64,000 nucleotides of DNA, taken from contig OZ257127.1 in NCBI GenBank assembly GCA_965278965.1, positions 3,286,001 through 3,350,000 on the forward strand. The letters run 5' to 3'. Both the position numbers and the translations under genes were made by a program. Of the stretch, positions 60,473 to 64,000 are shown one piece after another. Each line of letters begins with the position of its first letter. Within the stretch, counting starts at the first letter, position 1. Under the pieces are notes generated by a model that worked only from the letters and a program-made list of their open reading frames with translations, was not told where the DNA came from and made no database searches. This DNA comes from UBA10649 sp965278965 (lineage in GTDB: Bacteria > Actinomycetota > Actinomycetes > S36-B12).

Positions 60473-61888
60473 GTGGGGGAGAACCGCGCCGGCGAGCCCG
60501 GCCCGGACGTGCATCGTCCGCTCGCCGATCGCGCGCACGAGGCGCGCTGGACGTCAGCCACTCCGGTCACCGACCTGGCCGCCCTGATCGCCGAGCTCTC
60601 CGCCCGCGGACCGTCGCTCGACCTGCCCGAGCGGCTCGTCCTCGCCGAGCTCGTCGTGAGCCTCAGGGCGGTCGACGAGGTGATGCCGACTGCTGCGCTC
60701 CTCGCCGACGATGTCGACAACCCGTGGGTGCGCCAGCAGGTTGCCGAGCTCATGGCGGTCGGCGGCCGCGTCGAGGTCGTCGACGCCCTCGTCCGCGGGG
60801 AGCAGGCCGACCTGTCGACGCACGACGTCGACCTCCAGCGCCGATGGCTTCACCTGGCGGCCCGGCGCGGTCCATCGATCCTGCGCCCGGTCGCCCACTG
60901 CCTGGCCGCCTCGCCCGCGCTCGACGGCACCGTCGTCGAGATCGACCTGGGCGACGACCTGGCCGACGAGCGCCGGGAGGCGATCGCGCGCACGTTGGCC
61001 GAGAAGCCGCGCATGGATCGGCTGCGAGCGCGGACCAGCGTCGACGTGCTCGCCGAGCGCGCCGGCTCGGGAGCCCGGTTCCGGTCGCACGCGGTCGGGT
61101 GGGCCGAGTTCGACACGTACTCACGGGAGCTGGTCACCTGGCTCGCGGCCGACGCACTCGCTGCCGCGGACGACGGCCGCGGATTCAGCGCCGTGCGCCT
61201 CGGCGACGGCGAGGCGCAGGTGCTCGCCGGGGTGATGCCGGACATCACCGGCGTCCTCGGCGTCGACGCCGATGGCGAGTGGAACGAGCTTGACGCCGAT
61301 GAGTACACGGCGTTCCGCTTCCGGCTCGCGGACGCGTTGCGTGCCGCAGACATCGTCGGCGTTCCGGACCTGGCGCAATGCCTGACGGGTCCGGTCGGGT
61401 ATGCGGAGACCACCGCGCTGTGCCTGGAGATCGGTGTCTCACCCGACCGGATCCTCCCCGGCGGCAGCGACCTCGGCTGGGCGCTTGAGCTCTCCGGCGA
61501 GATCGACCGCCTGATCGCACGGTGTGCCGGCATCATCGGGCCGATCGATCCCCGTGATCTGAGACGTGTCCCGCACACGGTCGCACCCACCTGGCTGCCG
61601 GTGCCAGGCGAGCTCCTGTACTACTACGACGAGCGCGGCCGGGAGGACTCGCACTGGTCCCGCCTGGAGGCGATTGCCGGCTACGACTACCGACCCGGGG
61701 AGGTATGGCTGGTCGGGGCCGGCGTCCTGGGGAAGATCTACTGCCACGCGATCCAGCAGGCGGGTGCGGTCGCCGTGGACGTGGGTTCGGTCTTCGACGT
61801 GTGGTCGGGCCGCCAGGACACGCGCGGCACCGTGCGCGCTCAGCCATGGGTCGCGACTCCCTACCTGGTCGACCGCCGAGCGGTCTGA
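60473..61888 (+). CDS. GT-D-type glycosyltransferase-like protein
   Basis: A 471-residue protein. Residues 1-210 are helical with no recognised domain. From 240 on, FSAVRLGDGEAQVLAGVMP carries the DGE motif of the GT-D fold, and GAGVLGKIYCHAIQQAGAVAVDVGSVFDVWSGR near the end is the closing signature of these proteins. The middle contains VPDLAQCLTGPVG. It probably transfers a sugar in the glycan pathway. Its stop lies one base from the convergent deacetylase gene. Confidence 0.78.
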   Translation: MGENRAGEPGPDVHRPLADRAHEARWTSATPVTDLAALIAELSARGPSLDLPERLVLAELVVSLRAVDEVMPTAALLADDVDNPWVRQQVAELMAVGGRVEVVDALVRGEQADLSTHDVDLQRRWLHLAARRGPSILRPVAHCLAASPALDGTVVEIDLGDDLADERREAIARTLAEKPRMDRLRARTSVDVLAERAGSGARFRSHAVGWAEFDTYSRELVTWLAADALAAADDGRGFSAVRLGDGEAQVLAGVMPDITGVLGVDADGEWNELDADEYTAFRFRLADALRAADIVGVPDLAQCLTGPVGYAETTALCLEIGVSPDRILPGGSDLGWALELSGEIDRLIARCAGIIGPIDPRDLRRVPHTVAPTWLPVPGELLYYYDERGREDSHWSRLEAIAGYDYRPGEVWLVGAGVLGKIYCHAIQQAGAVAVDVGSVFDVWSGRQDTRGTVRAQPWVATPYLVDRRAV

Positions 61889-61889
61889 C

Positions 61890-62585
61890 TCAGGCGGGCG
61901 GGAGAGGGGCGAACACGAAGCCTTCGCGTTCGAGCATCGGCACCAGGCGTGTGATCGCCTCGAGGGACCGGTTCCCCGCGCGCATGAGCTGGCTGGCCTC
62001 GTCCTCGTGAGCCGTCGAGTCGTGCATGAGCACGACCCCGGAACCGTTCTTGAGCGCGAGGTCGAGGTAGGCATCGGCCACAGCGCGAGCGTCCGGCACG
62101 CCCAGCTCCCAGGACTGCCAGTCCGCGCCGTCGATGTCCCACCCGTAGACGCCGTCGTGGCCGGCCGCGAGTTCGGCGTCGGCATTGATGGCGGCGGCGC
62201 ACCGGGCGTCCCAGGCGCCATACGGGGGGCGGAACGGCATCGGCGTCGGCGCTCCCGCAGCGACGAGCGCGTCGAACGACAGCCGGACGTCCTCGTAGAT
62301 CTCCGCGGCGTCGAGGCTCGGCAGGTGCGAGTGGTAGAAGGTGTGGTTCCCGATGCGGTGGCCGAGCCCGAGCACCGCCTGCGGCAAGTCCGGATGCCGC
62401 GTCACCTGGCTGCCGCACATGAAGAACGTCGCCACGATGCGCTGGCTTGCGAGGTACTCGGCGATAGCGATGGTGCGCGGACCGGGACCGGGTCCGGTCG
62501 TCGCGCCGGGACCGTCATCGAACGTCAGGCAGATCGTCCCCTCGGGCATGAGCCCGGCAGACATCTCATCGGCGAATGCACTCAC
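61890..62585 (-). CDS. NodB-type polysaccharide deacetylase
   Basis: A 231-residue carbohydrate esterase. Motif 1 is TFDDGP (catalytic Asp and metal Asp), motif 2 HRIGNHTFYH (metal histidines), motif 3 PFRPPYGAWD, and motif 5 VVLMHDSTAHEDE. No signal peptide is seen, so it may act in the cytosol or need another export route. It removes N-acetyl (or O-acetyl) groups from glycans. GAGGAAGG lies ahead of GTG 62585. Confidence 0.9.
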   Translation of the reverse strand: MSAFADEMSAGLMPEGTICLTFDDGPGATTGPGPGPRTIAIAEYLASQRIVATFFMCGSQVTRHPDLPQAVLGLGHRIGNHTFYHSHLPSLDAAEIYEDVRLSFDALVAAGAPTPMPFRPPYGAWDARCAAAINADAELAAGHDGVYGWDIDGADWQSWELGVPDARAVADAYLDLALKNGSGVVLMHDSTAHEDEASQLMRAGNRSLEAITRLVPMLEREGFVFAPLPPA

Positions 62586-62659
62586 GGCCGCCCCTTCCTC
62601 GCGGGTCGGAGTCTAGGCAGCGACGCGCGCCGGACCGCTGTCCACCGTGCAATCGGCGG

Positions 62660-64000
62660 CTAGGTCGGCGAGGTGCCGACGGCGGCAGCGACGAGCTCGC
62701 TGTCGACGAGGTAGTCGCGCTGGCTCTCGGGGCGGTCGTCCCCCTCGCGAGGGTGCGCCGGAATCGCGGTGTACCCGACGCGTCCGCGCTGGGCGAGGAT
62801 CTCGTACGCCGGCGTGGAGTAGCCGGTCGGCAGGAGCTCCACGACCTGGCTGCCCGGTCGCATATGGACCATGTGCGTGAGTGCCGCGCCGTGGTCGGCC
62901 AGCACGAGGTCGGCGTCGCGCAGCAGCCGCGCCTGATCCCGGTACGCCAGAGCGTCGATCTCGACGGGGACGATGCCGGCGTGTGCCAGCAGGTCCGACG
63001 AGATGTTGGTGATCCGTCGGCGGAACCCCTCGCGGTGCAGGTAGATCCGTCGCGGTGTCGGCTCGGCCGAGTCTCCCTCGGCGGCCCGGCCGAGGAAGTC
63101 GCGCGCCCACGACGCCCCCTTGTACGCCGGGTGCGGGATGAGGGATGCCGACCCCGGCACCCACAGCCGCTCGGCGCGGACGGCGGTGAACCAGCCGACC
63201 GGCAGGACCGGACCGCCGAACGGCCCGAGGTGCGCGTCGAGCACGGCGCCGTGCCACCGCTGCGTCGTCGGGCCGACGACGAACGCGAGGTCGGCTGCTG
63301 GCCGCAAGTCGTCCACCCGTCCGCCCAGGCTTGCCGCCAACGCGACCTGGTCCAGGACGACGTGCGCGAAGTTGATGCTCGGGGTGTCGTTGGCCAGCAG
63401 GACCGCTGCCGCCACGGTCGGGGCGCTGCGAACCATCGCGGATCGGTCCGCGGCGTAGAAGGCGACCAGCCACCACCACTCGCTGGAAAGGTCGGCGACC
63501 ACGTCGTCGTTCGCGTCGAGGACGATGATGCGTCCCCACAGGTTCACGACCGCTCCGCGCTCGACGAGCGAGACGTGCAGGGTCGGCGACTGCAGGTGCC
63601 TCGCGTTGGGACGCCCGTCCCCCCAGTCGTCCTCCGTGTCGAACGCGACAGCCGTCGACGTCTGCCCCGCTCGGCTGGTGGGCGAGCGGTCGAGCAGCGC
63701 GACGGCGCACTCCTGCAGGAGCTCGTGGGTCAGGCCCGGTTCGCCGTCCCTCGGGTGCCACAGGCTGCGCAGGTGCTCCAGGATCCGGTCGGGGTCCCAC
63801 CACGGTTCGAACTGACGCACCCACGGGCGCAGCGCGGCGAGGAGCGACGGGTCCGGTCCAGGGACCGGATCACGGAGAGGTCCGGCCGATGTCGACGTCT
63901 CCGGGACGTCGGCGATGCTCCGGTCGGCCGCGTCGATGACTAGCGCGCGCAGGATGTCCCGAGTGATCTGCGGGCTTCGACGCAGCGGTTCGTCGTCCGC
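62660..64000 (-). CDS. GT61-type glycosyltransferase, 5-prime end cut by window edge
   Basis: The frame is open from the right edge (about 447 residues seen). Upstream of GTG 63820 it continues without a stop, so the true start lies outside. The GT61/DUF563 domain shows ANDTPSINFAHVVLDQVALAASLGG, KGASWARDFLG, RRIYLHREGFRRRITN and the C-terminal signature LVLADHGAALTHMVHMRPGSQVVEL. It transfers a sugar (xylose- or GlcNAc-type in known members), presumably to the same glycan. It is read in the opposite direction to most of the cluster. Confidence 0.85.
   Translation of the reverse strand, partial: ADDEPLRRSPQITRDILRALVIDAADRSIADVPETSTSAGPLRDPVPGPDPSLLAALRPWVRQFEPWWDPDRILEHLRSLWHPRDGEPGLTHELLQECAVALLDRSPTSRAGQTSTAVAFDTEDDWGDGRPNARHLQSPTLHVSLVERGAVVNLWGRIIVLDANDDVVADLSSEWWWLVAFYAADRSAMVRSAPTVAAAVLLANDTPSINFAHVVLDQVALAASLGGRVDDLRPAADLAFVVGPTTQRWHGAVLDAHLGPFGGPVLPVGWFTAVRAERLWVPGSASLIPHPAYKGASWARDFLGRAAEGDSAEPTPRRIYLHREGFRRRITNISSDLLAHAGIVPVEIDALAYRDQARLLRDADLVLADHGAALTHMVHMRPGSQVVELLPTGYSTPAYEILAQRGRVGYTAIPAHPREGDDRPESQRDYLVDSELVAAAVGTSPT

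Overview
The window comes from a high-GC Gram-positive actinobacterium, most likely a member of the Micrococcales or a relative. The markers are WhiB1, the PdtaS-type sensor kinase, nickel superoxide dismutase with its SodX protease, the fused actinobacterial 2-oxoglutarate dehydrogenase Kgd, a PAC2 protein and a mycothiol-dependent-isomerase-type (TIGR03083) protein. Most promoters that can be read are of the leaderless kind: a TANNNT-like -10 element six or seven bases before the start codon. No CRISPR array, transposase or phage gene was seen.

Region 1 (1-5271) is a tight plus-strand operon: the end of an NCS1-family permease, a TetR-type regulator fused to a catalytically dead N-carbamoylputrescine amidase (AguB-like) domain, agmatine deiminase, a fused urease gamma/beta subunit and a divergent urease alpha subunit, with no urease accessory genes. 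Agmatine deiminase makes N-carbamoylputrescine, which is a mono-substituted urea. I therefore suggest that the urease-like enzyme takes over the amidase step and that the dead amidase domain has become the sensor. This is the best candidate for an undescribed system here.

Region 2 (5289-18000) is mostly regulation and housekeeping: PdtaS and a coupled ATP-grasp protein, WhiB1 behind a CRP-like site, a lipid kinase, a SigF/SigB-type sigma factor with its anti-sigma factor, small enzymes, the divergent sodN/sodX pair and a short gene bracketed by two inverted copies of a palindromic repeat.

Region 3 (17900-36200) carries Kgd, a two-domain CoA transferase, a two-gene ABC exporter, a sugar MFS transporter, an L,D-transpeptidase, a thioesterase, an Abhydrolase_9 membrane hydrolase, a lytic transglycosylase, a GTPase, a PAC2 protein and a secreted TAP-like peptidase. 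Between this peptidase and tgt lies a 600-base stretch with a strong terminator and paired stems, which may hide a structured RNA.

Region 4 (36795-46134) holds a queuosine-salvage pair (tgt and a YhhQ-type transporter, convergent), small enzymes, a lipoprotein remnant next to tRNA-Arg(CCG), YihY, a cold-shock protein, argS and a secreted clan-A glycosidase.

Region 5 (46141-64000) starts with a MoxR / DUF58 / membrane-protein operon on the minus strand. Divergent from it is a large surface-glycan cluster of translationally coupled genes: several multi-domain glycosyltransferases, a DegT-type aminotransferase, a PhyH-type dioxygenase, a FemAB/GNAT-like protein, a GT-D-type protein, a polysaccharide deacetylase and a GT61 enzyme that runs off the right edge.
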